Source: an uncultured Aquimarina sp. (GTDB lineage: Bacteria; Bacteroidota; Bacteroidia; Flavobacteriales; Flavobacteriaceae). From it: DNA of 64,000 nt. Position 1 is the first letter of the stretch, and each line of letters opens with the position of its first letter. The DNA lies in NCBI GenBank assembly GCA_947498775.1, contig CANMLL010000013.1, forward strand, positions 62,001 to 126,000, read 5' to 3'. The position numbers were made by a program, and so were the translations under genes. Of this stretch, positions 53,686-62,611 are shown piece after piece. Below the pieces are notes generated by a model, which was not told where the DNA came from, did no database searches, and saw only the letters and a program-made list of their open reading frames with translations.

Positions 53686-56600
53686 ATGAAAGGTGCAATA
53701 AATTATTTTATAAAAAGACCCACCTTGGTCAATTTAATGATGTTCCTGCTTGTAGGCCTGGGTATTTTAAAGTTAAGCCAAACACAGAACACCAACTTTC
53801 CAAAGCAGAAAACACGTTTTGTTGATGTAAACGTGGCATTTCCCGGTGCGAGTCCTTCAGAAGTTGAGGAAGGCATAACTATAAAAATAGAGGACAATCT
53901 TGAAGGTATCGAGGGCATTGACCGGGTTACATCAACCTCGCAGGATAATCTTGCGACCATAAGTGTAGAACTTACCGAAGAGGCCAAGGCAGACAAAATG
54001 CTGGTCGAGGTAAAGAATGCTGTAGATAAGATAACCAATTTTCCAGTAGGTGTAGAATCTGCATCGGTCGAGAAACGCGACCCGCAGGACCTCACTGTGA
54101 GCTTTGGCATTATGGCCAAAGATATGCCGCTTACCGCAATAAAGGATATCGCAAAACAGATAGAAGATGATTTTCTGGCGCAGCCTGGACTTTCACAAGT
54201 AGTAATACAAGGTGTGCCAGATGAAGAAATTGAGGTCCGCTTGCGCGAAAACGATTTACGTCGGTACAATCTTACCTTTCAACAAGTTAGTACCGCGGTA
54301 AGACGAGCCAACTTGGAAACCTTTGGTGGTACTATAGAAAATGAAGAACAGGTCATCAACATAAAGACGGATAACAAGGGTTATTACGCCAAAGATTTAA
54401 AGAATATCATTGTCTCTGCAGGGGATACTGGTCAAACGGTTTATTTAAAAGATGTTGGCGATGTAGCCGATCAGTTCAAGGACAGTGCCACTGGTCGATA
54501 TTTTAAGGGTGAACCTATCATAACAATGAGTGTTTATACGCTCAATTCTGAAGATATTTTGGCAAATGCCGAATTCGTAAAGAACTATATCGGCACCTAC
54601 AATGAAACCCGTAAGGGGATAGAATTACTGATTTTGGAAGACGGTACGGTCAACCTTAAAAGCCGTATCGGTACAATGATAGAAAACGGGATTACAGGTG
54701 TAATCCTCGTACTCTTGGTATTGGCCCTTTTCCTGGACCGCTATTTGGCCTTTTGGTTGGCCGTCAAAATACCTATTGTTTTATTGGGAATGTTCCTATT
54801 AACCGACATTCAGGATATGACCATCAATGTGGTTTCCCTTTTCGGATTTATTTTGGTGTTGGGAATTCTGGTGGATGATGCCGTGGTAGTCGGCGAAAAC
54901 ATTTACCGACACGCCAAAGAACTTGGTAAACCACCGTTAAAGGCTGCTTTGGATGGAACTATGGAAATGCTGTCGCCAGTAATAATATCGCTGTCCACAA
55001 CAGCAACGGCTTTTGCAATGTTCTTTTTCTTACCTGAACAGGTAGGTGAGTTTTTTCAAGAGGTTGCCTTCGTTGTTATTGCGGTATTGATAATGGCAAT
55101 TATTGAGACCTTCTTTATTCTACCAGGCCACGTTGGCCATGCCAAGGGAATCAAAGAAGATATAAAATTGACCAAAATTGAAAAATGGTTTACCAATGCA
55201 ATGGAATGGATGCGAAGCAAACTCTATATGCCGGCTTTTTCAAAAACCGTATTGAAAAATAAGTTTTCAAGATTAATTACCGTATTAATCTTCGTAGGAT
55301 TGCTAATTGGTTCGGTAGCCTTGATACCGACTGGTGTAATGGGTTTTACCTTCTTCCCCAACATTGATGATGATGCCGTGTTTGTGGAAATGGAATTACC
55401 ACCAGGAACACCCGTAGAAGTGACTAAGCAAAAGTTGATGTCCATTGAAGAAGCCGTATGGGAGGTCAACAGTGAGTATTCAGAAGGTCGGAAAGATAGA
55501 AAGCAAATTGTCCGCTTTGTAGAGGTAATCACAGGACCATTGGATAATCAAGGAGAATTGAAAGTAACGTTCCTAAATGGCGAAGAACGTGGTATCAGCT
55601 CGTTTGAAATATCCAATGCCATTGCCGAGGAAGCACCAGAAATTCCCGAAGCTACTCGTCTTATTTATGGACTTGGCGCAACATCTGCCTTGTTCGGACT
55701 TCCGGTATCGTTTGCCTTGAAAAGCTATAATCTTGACGAAGTCCGTGCCGCCAAAGAAGACCTTAAAATAGCGATGCGTGATGTAGAAGGATTACGGGAT
55801 GTTTCCGATACCGACCTCAAAGGTATTACCGAATATCAAATACGTTTGAAGCCAAATGCCGAACTACTTGGACTTAGTCTTTCAGAAGTTATGGCACAGG
55901 TTCGTTCTGCCTTTTTTGGGGTAGAAGCACAAAGTTTACAACGAGGTGACGAAGAGGTCGAAGTTTGGCTGCGCTATCCAGAAGAAGGCCGCAAAGGCAA
56001 AAATCAATTATTGGATATGCGTATAAACAGCAAAAATGGTGGTAGCTATGCGTTAAGTGAAATCGCTTATATCGAAGAAGCTGTTGGAAACTTAACGATT
56101 GACCATCTAGATGGTCAACGTGAAATACGAGTTGAAGCCAATGTGGCAAGCAAAGATGTTTCTGCACCACAGGTCATCGGCAAAATTGAAAGCCAGGTCT
56201 TACCAGACATTATAAAGAAATATCCTTCGGTTACCTATTCGGTTGAAGGGCAGAGCCGTCAGGCATTCAAACTTATAGCTGCAATGAAACTAGTGGGTCC
56301 TATTATTCTGATTCTGATATTTGCATTAATTGTTTTCAATTGCAACTCTTTCACGCAGGCTGGAATGATATTTTTGCTTTTCCCATTTGCATTGATTGGT
56401 GTTATTATAGGGCATTTCATACACGGAGAAGCCCTAAATATTTTTAGCCTTATCGGAACCATTGCCCTTATCGGCGTCTTTGTCAATAATACCTTGGTCT
56501 ATATCTCAACGCTCAATGATTTACTAACGGAAGGCAAAGGATTTATCGAGTCGGTAAAGGAAGCAGCCTATAGTCGTTTCAGACCTATTGTTTTAACGAC

Positions 56601-56859
56601 CATCACTACGGTAGCCGGTTTAGGGCCACTTATTCTTTCAACGAGCCTAAGTGCACAGTTCCTCAAAGGACCAGCCATTGCAATAGCATACGGACTTTTG
56701 TTCGGTCTGTTCAATGTCTTGTTCCTGATGCCCGTGTTCTTAATTAACCTGAACAAGTTCAGGATGTTCTATGCCAAAAAAATCAAAGGCAGAAAACAAG
56801 TTAGCCCCGAGGAATTGGAACCTGCGGTTAGACTTATAATGAGTACAAACGAAGAATAG
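53686..56859 (+). CDS. RND family efflux permease (AcrB-like)
   Basis: This 1057-residue inner-membrane RND pump has twelve membrane segments and two large periplasmic loops. FPKQKTRFVDVNVAFPGASPSEVEEGITIKIEDNL is the start of the first pore domain. GITGVILVLLVLALFLDRYLAFWLAVKIPIVLLGMF, LVLGILVDDAVVVGENIYRH (motif with the proton-relay Asp pair) and the later LIGTIALIGVFVNNTLVYI and RFRPIVLTTITTVAGLGPLIL are family blocks. It exports drugs, lipids or metals with the adaptor and TolC; HAE-type hydrophobic substrates are most likely. It lies in the MarR operon; tolC follows after an operator copy. Confidence 0.95.
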   Translation: MKGAINYFIKRPTLVNLMMFLLVGLGILKLSQTQNTNFPKQKTRFVDVNVAFPGASPSEVEEGITIKIEDNLEGIEGIDRVTSTSQDNLATISVELTEEAKADKMLVEVKNAVDKITNFPVGVESASVEKRDPQDLTVSFGIMAKDMPLTAIKDIAKQIEDDFLAQPGLSQVVIQGVPDEEIEVRLRENDLRRYNLTFQQVSTAVRRANLETFGGTIENEEQVINIKTDNKGYYAKDLKNIIVSAGDTGQTVYLKDVGDVADQFKDSATGRYFKGEPIITMSVYTLNSEDILANAEFVKNYIGTYNETRKGIELLILEDGTVNLKSRIGTMIENGITGVILVLLVLALFLDRYLAFWLAVKIPIVLLGMFLLTDIQDMTINVVSLFGFILVLGILVDDAVVVGENIYRHAKELGKPPLKAALDGTMEMLSPVIISLSTTATAFAMFFFLPEQVGEFFQEVAFVVIAVLIMAIIETFFILPGHVGHAKGIKEDIKLTKIEKWFTNAMEWMRSKLYMPAFSKTVLKNKFSRLITVLIFVGLLIGSVALIPTGVMGFTFFPNIDDDAVFVEMELPPGTPVEVTKQKLMSIEEAVWEVNSEYSEGRKDRKQIVRFVEVITGPLDNQGELKVTFLNGEERGISSFEISNAIAEEAPEIPEATRLIYGLGATSALFGLPVSFALKSYNLDEVRAAKEDLKIAMRDVEGLRDVSDTDLKGITEYQIRLKPNAELLGLSLSEVMAQVRSAFFGVEAQSLQRGDEEVEVWLRYPEEGRKGKNQLLDMRINSKNGGSYALSEIAYIEEAVGNLTIDHLDGQREIRVEANVASKDVSAPQVIGKIESQVLPDIIKKYPSVTYSVEGQSRQAFKLIAAMKLVGPIILILIFALIVFNCNSFTQAGMIFLLFPFALIGVIIGHFIHGEALNIFSLIGTIALIGVFVNNTLVYISTLNDLLTEGKGFIESVKEAAYSRFRPIVLTTITTVAGLGPLILSTSLSAQFLKGPAIAIAYGLLFGLFNVLFLMPVFLINLNKFRMFYAKKIKGRKQVSPEELEPAVRLIMSTNEE

Positions 56860-56906
56860 GAATGTATAGATAAAGAAAATGGTGGTCGCCTATATCTTTT
56901 GTTAAA

Positions 56907-56922
56907 AGTTCACTAGAGAACC
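56907..56922. promoter_or_regulatory. MarR operator, copy 3 (before tolC)
   Basis: AGTTC-ACTAGA-GAACC matches the other two copies except for one spacer base and the last arm base. It lies 17 bp upstream of the tolC start, the same distance as copy 2 to its gene. Confidence 0.7.
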
Positions 56923-56939
56923 ACTTAAATACAAATAAA

Positions 56940-58274
56940 ATGAAAATAATTTATAGTATAATAGTAGCCACAATCTTTGGATGTTGGTTCAGTAAGGCAC
57001 AAGAGGTGTTGACACTTTCAGAATCCATCAACATTACGATTCAAAAGAACCACGATATCAAGATAGCTACATTAGATACCGTTGTTTCGGCAAACAATGC
57101 AACCGCAGGTAATGCCGGACTGCTACCCAGTGTGTATCTCAATGGCGGTTACGATTTTAGTAAAAATAACACGGATTTAGAACTATCTCTCATAAATCCA
57201 GATGGATCGCAGGGTATTACACCATTAAATGTCGATGGTGCCGAAACCGAAACTATCAACGCATCGATCAATGTGGAATATACCTTATTTGATGGCTTGG
57301 GCGGTTATCATAGACTAAGCCTTCTGAAAAATGTAAATGAAGCCACACAATTACAAACGCAATACTTAATAGAGAATACCGTGTTGAATACTGTATACCT
57401 GTATCTCAATGTAGCGACACAACAGGCCAATTTAAAAATCTCAAAAGAGCAAATGGATATAAGTATTGAACGTTTTAAAAGGGCAGAAAGTGAATTCAAA
57501 TTTGGGGCTAGCAACCGAACAAATGTGTTGAATGCAGAAGTAGCGGTAAAGAACGATAGCGTTGCATACAGGCAAAATCAATTACGCTTTAGAACGGCAA
57601 AAGCAGACTTAAATGCCTTTATGGGAAGAGACCCAAAAGTAGAATTTAAGGTTAATGAAGAAGTAGTTTTCTATCCGTTTATAGACAAACAAGTACTTGA
57701 AGAAGAAACACTGAAAAAGAACACCAGACTGCGACTATCCCAAGAAGGCCTGGAAATTTCTGAAAGCGATTTGGCCGCAACCAAAGCGGAGCGTTATCCC
57801 AAAATATTTTTAAATGGTGGATATAGTTACCTAGACCAAACGAACCAGGCGGGTTTGCTGTTGTCCCAAGAGTTGGATGGATGGAATGTTGGTGTAGGTT
57901 TGAGACTGAACATTTTTGACGGAAACCGTGTGAACAGAAAGATTCAAAATGCAAAAATCGCCATAGACCAAGAAAACATTCGAATAGACCGGACAAAACT
58001 TCAAATAAAAAGAGATTTTGAAAACTCATATACAGAATATGAACAGGCTTTGGAAGACTTGGATATAGAACGTTCTAATCTCGAAACCTTCAAGCAAAAT
58101 TTTGAACGAAGTCAAATAGACTTCAAGAACGGACAAATTACGAATACCCAATTGAGGGATGCCCAGTTAGAACTGTCATCGGCAAAATTCAGAATTGTGA
58201 CGTCCACCTATACCGTAAAGCAAAAAGAAGCACAGTTGCTTCAACTTACGGGTGCAATGTTAAAGATTGAATAA
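56940..58274 (+). CDS. TolC-family outer-membrane efflux protein
   Basis: This 444-residue TolC-like protein has a signal peptide ending near SKAQE. It shows the duplicated helical-hairpin plan: LSESINITIQKNHDIKIATLD, AGLLPSVYLNGGYDF, VEYTLFDGLGGYHRL, and in the second half RYPKIFLNGGYSYLDQ, VGLRLNIFDGNRVNRKIQNAKI and KNGQITNTQLRDAQLELSSAKFR. It forms the outer-membrane channel of the RND pump encoded just upstream. A slightly diverged operator copy between permease and tolC suggests that MarR also controls an internal promoter here. Confidence 0.93.
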   Translation: MKIIYSIIVATIFGCWFSKAQEVLTLSESINITIQKNHDIKIATLDTVVSANNATAGNAGLLPSVYLNGGYDFSKNNTDLELSLINPDGSQGITPLNVDGAETETINASINVEYTLFDGLGGYHRLSLLKNVNEATQLQTQYLIENTVLNTVYLYLNVATQQANLKISKEQMDISIERFKRAESEFKFGASNRTNVLNAEVAVKNDSVAYRQNQLRFRTAKADLNAFMGRDPKVEFKVNEEVVFYPFIDKQVLEEETLKKNTRLRLSQEGLEISESDLAATKAERYPKIFLNGGYSYLDQTNQAGLLLSQELDGWNVGVGLRLNIFDGNRVNRKIQNAKIAIDQENIRIDRTKLQIKRDFENSYTEYEQALEDLDIERSNLETFKQNFERSQIDFKNGQITNTQLRDAQLELSSAKFRIVTSTYTVKQKEAQLLQLTGAMLKIE

Positions 58275-58423
58275 AATATTATGAGACCGAGACGATCAAT
58301 TGCTAACTCGGTAAGGTCTGCGAAACCCTCTTATAAGAACATCCAAAGGTTATCTTATATGGGCAATCATAAATGGTGATTTTTTTGATTGGTTGGTTTT
58401 TTGAGTTGATTGTTGCCTGAAGT

Positions 58424-58465
58424 GCAGTCCTGGCTTTTCATTGTTTCGAAAAGCCAGTTGACTGC
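58424..58465. other. Long stem-loop downstream of tolC
   Basis: GCAGTC and GACTGC form the outer stem, TGGCTTTTC and GAAAAGCCA the inner 9-bp stem, and ATTGTTTC the loop. A short bulge separates the stems. No U-run follows on either strand, so it may be a processing or stability element between the efflux operon and the cyclase-like/lpxR genes. Confidence 0.55.
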
Positions 58466-58481
58466 CACAAGAAGATTAAAG

Positions 58482-58826
58482 ATGATAAAAGATAAAAACA
58501 TAAAGTTGATTGACCACAGAGATAAGTATACTGCTCATTTTGGCATTTCACCCTCATTTAAGGCAAAGGTCGGTAGTGGAGAAGTTTCGGCAACCTTGGT
58601 AAGGAGAAAACAAAAATCAGTTGCATACCATTGTGATGTACTCAATACGGCAGCCAGATGCAAAAAGCTGAAAACCTCATTCTTATGCACTGATTTTTAC
58701 CTTAAATCTTTGAGTGCAAAAATCAGTTTTCAACCTGAGCCGCTTACAGAATTAAAATTACGAGGTAAAAACAATACCAGCCTTGTATATAGTACGTCAT
58801 TGTTTCATCTAAATCGGTCGATATGA
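58482..58826 (+). CDS. C-terminal half of a class III adenylate/guanylate cyclase domain
   Basis: The product from the ATG at 58482 is about 114 residues (the frame opens at 58410, inside the stem-loop region). KYTAHFGISPSFKAKVGSGEVSATL, VAYHCDVLNTAARCKKL and the end LTELKLRGKNNTSLVYSTSL match the second half of class III cyclase catalytic domains, where FGxxPxFKAxxHxGxV, GDVLNTTARI and LRGKxxxVxxY are usual. The first half with the metal-binding aspartates is absent, and the Gly of GDVLNT is a Cys, so cyclase activity is unlikely. Its stop overlaps the lpxR-like start as ATGA, so it is translationally coupled. It may be a relic or a regulatory half-domain. Confidence 0.6.
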   Translation: MIKDKNIKLIDHRDKYTAHFGISPSFKAKVGSGEVSATLVRRKQKSVAYHCDVLNTAARCKKLKTSFLCTDFYLKSLSAKISFQPEPLTELKLRGKNNTSLVYSTSLFHLNRSI

Positions 58827-59770
58827 AAAAAATACTATTAAGCCTTTTGCTACTCGTATTTACAGCGGTAAAGGCACAACAAAACAACCACTATAACTAC
58901 GAGATAGAAGTTGGTCATGATAATGATTTCTTGATTATTTATACGGGCACGGACAGGTATTATACCTACGGTATCAATATGGCTTTCAGATGGAGGGATA
59001 AAGAGTCTCATCTGGCAAATAAATTATTCAAGCAACCTATAAAATCCTATAGCGAAGTAAAACTGAATGTAGAGGCCTATACACCCGATTATTTAAGTGA
59101 CGGCAGCCCCGACCCAAATGCTGAAAGACCCTATGCCGGCTGGTCATATGTCAATTATTCAAATGTAATGGCATTTGAAGATGCTTTTTTAAGATTGGGT
59201 CTAGATATGGGAGTCTTAGGTCCTGGTTCACAAGCAGACGATATTCAAAACTGGTTTCACAGAGAGATAACAGGTGATGTGGAACTGCAAGGTTGGGAAA
59301 ACCAATTGCCAAATCAGCTGGGTATTAATCTACGTGGTAAATACGGTTTTGAAGTCATAGAGGGCAATTGGTTCGACATGTACAGTACCATGGACGCATC
59401 TATTGGCAATATTTATATCTATGGTCGTCCCATGATACATTTTAGAATAGGAAACTTCGAGCCGGTACAACATTCCGTTGGGCAGGATAATCAACTTTTA
59501 GGAAAAAAGAAGCAATCGGAATTTTATTTTGACACAGGTTTTGGCGTAAAGGTTTCTGCCTATAACGCTACGATACAGGGCAATCTATTTGAAAACGATT
59601 CCTTGTTCGACCAGGATGAAATCAATAACCTGATATTCAACGGATACTTTGGTCTGTGTTTTCTTAAGAACAAGACCAGTATAGAATTTAAATACCATCT
59701 AGCGACAGGTGAACTCAAAAGTTCAGAAGTCAACAGATATGCTTCTTTAAGTTTTGCGCTAATGTTTTAA
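58823..59770 (+). CDS. LpxR-family lipid A deacylase
   Basis: This 315-residue outer-membrane beta-barrel has a signal peptide ending near VKAQ. IEVGHDNDFLIIYTGTDRYYTYGINMAFRWRD is the LpxR/DUF2219 signature, with conserved Asn-Asp and Tyr-Tyr-Thr, and NAERPYAGWSYVNYSN is the second. The rest alternates as barrel strands and ends in an aromatic residue (SLSFALMF). LpxR of Salmonella and Helicobacter removes the 3'-acyloxyacyl group from lipid A in the outer membrane. It is coupled by an ATGA overlap to the half-cyclase gene and followed 6 bp later by a TetR regulator. The exact acyl specificity is unknown. Confidence 0.88.
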   Translation: MKKILLSLLLLVFTAVKAQQNNHYNYEIEVGHDNDFLIIYTGTDRYYTYGINMAFRWRDKESHLANKLFKQPIKSYSEVKLNVEAYTPDYLSDGSPDPNAERPYAGWSYVNYSNVMAFEDAFLRLGLDMGVLGPGSQADDIQNWFHREITGDVELQGWENQLPNQLGINLRGKYGFEVIEGNWFDMYSTMDASIGNIYIYGRPMIHFRIGNFEPVQHSVGQDNQLLGKKKQSEFYFDTGFGVKVSAYNATIQGNLFENDSLFDQDEINNLIFNGYFGLCFLKNKTSIEFKYHLATGELKSSEVNRYASLSFALMF

Positions 59771-59776
59771 ATCAAA

Positions 59777-60361
59777 GTGATTATGCAGACAACAAAACAA
59801 GATATATTAAATAAATCCTACATATTGCTTATGCAACAATATGATAAGGAATATACGGTAGATGCGCTTGCTTCAGATTTGAAACGAAGTAAAAAAACCA
59901 TTTACAAGTTCTTCAATTCCAAGAACAAACTGGTAGAAGAAGTTTTTGACCGGCACAGATTACAATTGGAGCGAGAATTCTATGAGATCGAAAAAAGCGA
60001 CGATATACGTATTGAAAAACTAGTAAAGCAGGTGTATCGGATTAATTACGCTATTAAGGAAATCAGGTTATCAAGATGGTATCAACAAGCAAAAAGGTAT
60101 GTGTACATCAAAGATAAATACTTCCAATTAAGGGCGGAAGTATTCGAGGTGCGTCTCAGAAACGGTCTGAGCCCATTCAATCGAGAATTAAGGCAATATG
60201 GCAAAGCACCAGATGATATCACAAATTTTACAATCAGTAGTCTAGAGCAGTATTATTTCCATAACGATTTATATACGCTAAAAAGAGAAAAGGAATCGAA
60301 ATATGTGGATCAACTTTTATTCCTACTACATGGCTGTTTAATCTCTATTATACATGATTAG
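59777..60361 (+). CDS. TetR family transcriptional regulator
   Basis: This 194-residue regulator has an N-terminal TetR helix-turn-helix: TKQDILNKSYILLMQQYDKEYTVDALASDLKRSKKTIYKFFNSKNKLVEEVFDRH (about residues 5-59). The C-terminal helical ligand/dimer domain shows no recognisable subfamily motif. It lies between an LpxR-like gene and a potassium channel gene that overlaps its end by 8 bp. It may regulate this small envelope cluster; no obvious repeated palindrome upstream supports that. Confidence 0.88.
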   Translation: MIMQTTKQDILNKSYILLMQQYDKEYTVDALASDLKRSKKTIYKFFNSKNKLVEEVFDRHRLQLEREFYEIEKSDDIRIEKLVKQVYRINYAIKEIRLSRWYQQAKRYVYIKDKYFQLRAEVFEVRLRNGLSPFNRELRQYGKAPDDITNFTISSLEQYYFHNDLYTLKREKESKYVDQLLFLLHGCLISIIHD

Positions 60362-60680
60362 ATATCTGTTATATATCAAGGGTTTTTTTAAATGGAAAAA
60401 CTATGGAAGACTAACGCTTACGACTATAGTAACCATCATTTTGGGTACAGTAGTATATCGTTTTACTGAAGGGTGGAGTTGGTTAGATTCTTACTACTTT
60501 TCTGTAATGACATTAACTACAGTAGGCTATGGTGATTTGTATCCAACTACAGCGTTTACTAAAATTTTCACAACAGTTTATGTCTTATCAGGTCTAGGTG
60601 TCATATTAAATTTTGTTACCGTCTTTTTTGAATACAGAAACGAATCCATCGAAAAAATCACAGATAATAATTCTAAATAA
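60354..60680 (+). CDS. Two-TM potassium channel
   Basis: This 108-residue protein has two membrane helices (residues about 20-36 and 70-92) around a re-entrant pore loop: WSWLDSYYFSVMTLTTVGYGDLYPTTAF. The potassium filter TVGYGD is at residues 56-61. There is no RCK or cyclic-nucleotide-binding domain, so gating is not evident; a tetramer of this minimal subunit would make the pore. It overlaps the TetR gene by 8 bp, and the Fe-S protein starts 2 bp after its stop, so the three are likely one transcript. Confidence 0.92.
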   Translation: MIRYLLYIKGFFKWKNYGRLTLTTIVTIILGTVVYRFTEGWSWLDSYYFSVMTLTTVGYGDLYPTTAFTKIFTTVYVLSGLGVILNFVTVFFEYRNESIEKITDNNSK

Positions 60681-60682
60681 AT

Positions 60683-61666
60683 ATGGAAGCAATGAAGAAA
60701 ATGAAATTATATAGAATAATTCGACGCCCCCCATTTTTCTTACGGGCTTCCTTTTGGATGTCAAAAGGGGAAAAACCGGTCAAGGCCAGTCCAAATGCTC
60801 GCCTTCCAGTTATTATTCCTACTCTTTTGATACAGTATGGAAGTCTAACGAATAAACTCAATAGTTTTAGAACCGTTGGCAAATCCCTTTGGATATCATT
60901 ACGTGAAATGTACAGAAGTGCATCTCAGCTCAATAAAAACCCTAAAACTGGTAAGAAGATAATCTCAGAAAACCAATTAAGGCAAATTGAAGCGTATGCA
61001 AAAGAATTGGGAATATCCAAAATTGGGTACACAAAAGTGAATCCAGATTTTATTTATAAAGATTTTGAGATTATGTATGAAAACGTCATGATACTTGCTA
61101 TGGAAATGGATAGAAAAGCCATAAAAACCAATCCCTCAAAAGAAGCTACTAAAGAAATATGGCGCACCTATTCAGAATTAGGCCAGACGGTAAATCTTTT
61201 GGCAAAATTCATTAGGGATATGGGATATAATTGTCACCCATCACCAGCAATAGGCGGTGATATAATGACAGTTCCTGTGGCACAGGATGCAGGTATTGGT
61301 GCGGTGGGAAAGAATGGTATTTTAATTGCGCCAGAATTTGGTCCTTCAATGCGTTTGGCGGCAATTTTTTTGGATATGGATAATCTTCCCTTAAAAACCT
61401 TGGATGATAACGAGCATCTTTGGGTAAGGGACTTTTGCGAAACCTGTAACCACTGCGTTGATAGCTGCCCCGGAAAAGCCATTTACAGAAAGACCAAAAT
61501 ACTGGACGACGGCTATCCTCAGTTTATAGATCGCGAAAAATGTGCGCCAGAATTTTCCAAAAATTGTAGCAAATGCATTTCTACATGCCCATTTGTTATG
61601 GGTAACTATCACAAAATTAAGGAAACGTTTTTCATGCATCAAGGCAAGGAGTCGTCAAATCAATAA
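60683..61666 (+). CDS. 4Fe-4S double-cluster protein (reductive dehalogenase/QueG-like)
   Basis: This 327-residue protein has a C-terminal ferredoxin-like pair of clusters: CETCNHCVDSCPGKAI (from residue 252) and CAPEFSKNCSKCISTCPF (from residue 287). Upstream lies a domain like that of QueG and corrinoid reductive dehalogenases: IGGDIMTVPVAQDAGIGAVGKNGILIAPEFGPSMRLAAIFLD. There is no Tat signal (RRxFxK) and no clear N-terminal QueG catalytic block, so it is neither a canonical dehalogenase nor certain QueG. It is probably a soluble redox protein of unknown substrate. It follows the potassium channel by 2 bp. Confidence 0.85.
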   Translation: MEAMKKMKLYRIIRRPPFFLRASFWMSKGEKPVKASPNARLPVIIPTLLIQYGSLTNKLNSFRTVGKSLWISLREMYRSASQLNKNPKTGKKIISENQLRQIEAYAKELGISKIGYTKVNPDFIYKDFEIMYENVMILAMEMDRKAIKTNPSKEATKEIWRTYSELGQTVNLLAKFIRDMGYNCHPSPAIGGDIMTVPVAQDAGIGAVGKNGILIAPEFGPSMRLAAIFLDMDNLPLKTLDDNEHLWVRDFCETCNHCVDSCPGKAIYRKTKILDDGYPQFIDREKCAPEFSKNCSKCISTCPFVMGNYHKIKETFFMHQGKESSNQ

Positions 61667-61767
61667 ATAAGGCAGATTCAGTTTTTGGAATTAAGAGCAT
61701 ATTAAAGAGCTCTATGTTAATGATAAGAATGAAAATAAACAATGTTAATTATAAAATTTGGATTAAA

Positions 61768-62295
61768 ATGAAAAGTAAAGTAGCAATTTTATCAGTAGTC
61801 TTTATGGCATTTGCGAGTATCTCTCATGCGCAAGTTCAAGATGTAGTAAAGGGCACACACAATTTTGGCGTTGGTCTTAACGCAGGAGTGACAGTTGGGG
61901 ATTTCAAGGATTCTTATTCCTCTAACATAGGCCTTGATCTGTTCTATTTATACGGTGTTTCCGAACGCTTCTTTGTAGGTGGTACAACTGGTTTCGCCAA
62001 TTATTTTGGTCAGGAAGTCAATATCGCTGGTTTCGGAGAGGTAGAACTTGATGACGCTCAGTTTATACCACTGGCAGGAAGTGTAAGATTCTCACCATTT
62101 ACTAATTTTCTGGTAGGAACCGATATTGGTTACGCCTTTGGTATTAATGATGGTAACGACGGTGGTTTTTATGCTTCACCACGTGCTACATATATGTTTA
62201 AAGGCAAGTTTCCAATATTTGCAGGCTATAGACTAATAGATTTGGATGGCGAAAGTTTAGGGTCAATTCAATTTGGGATTGGTTATAAGTTTTAA
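61768..62295 (+). CDS. Small outer-membrane beta-barrel protein
   Basis: This is an about 175-residue protein from the ATG at 61768 (MKSKVAILSV); the frame opens at 61714. The signal peptide ends near SHAQV. The rest alternates polar and hydrophobic residues in strand-length blocks (HNFGVGLNAGVTVGD, RFFVGGTTGFANYF, FLVGTDIGYAFGIND, PIFAGYRLIDLDG) and ends GIGYKF with a terminal Phe, as in 8-stranded OmpW/OmpX-like porin-fold proteins. No specific function can be named. It follows the Fe-S protein after about 100 bp. Confidence 0.8.
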   Translation: MKSKVAILSVVFMAFASISHAQVQDVVKGTHNFGVGLNAGVTVGDFKDSYSSNIGLDLFYLYGVSERFFVGGTTGFANYFGQEVNIAGFGEVELDDAQFIPLAGSVRFSPFTNFLVGTDIGYAFGINDGNDGGFYASPRATYMFKGKFPIFAGYRLIDLDGESLGSIQFGIGYKF

Positions 62296-62611
62296 TGATG
62301 CAAATCACCAACTGATGTATAGACAACAAGTTGAAAAAACATAACCCTGAGGCTTTTCACTATTGATATCCATACGATACAATTCAAAAAATACTCTTTT
62401 TATAATTTCTGAAAAACATGTTTTCCAAAAAAGTTGGTTTACAACAAAATTTGGAACTAAACCATAACCTTTTGGGACTATAACCAAACTAATTTTTGAC
62501 CTACTGCATTAAATTTTCAGATTATGAATAATTATTGGTTCTGTTTTTAATATATTTTGTCTCGCCCTAAAATAGGTTGACAGTTTTAACAGGTTTTTTA
62601 TTTTTCAAGGC
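62296..62611. other. Intergenic stretch with a possible insertion-element relic
   Basis: No gene was recognised. Near 62561-62600 the sequence TCGCCCTAAAATAGGTTGAC, then AGTTTTAACAGG, reads like the end of an IS3-type element in Bacteroidota, but no transposase is nearby and the mate end was not found. Confidence 0.3.

Noticed and set aside
53703..54269. A 188-codon minus-strand frame inside the RND permease gene
   Set aside because: Serine-rich antisense translation of a highly conserved gene, with no domain or promoter.
62305..62487. A 60-codon minus-strand frame after the small beta-barrel gene
   Set aside because: No start context, no homologue recognised and ordinary intergenic composition.
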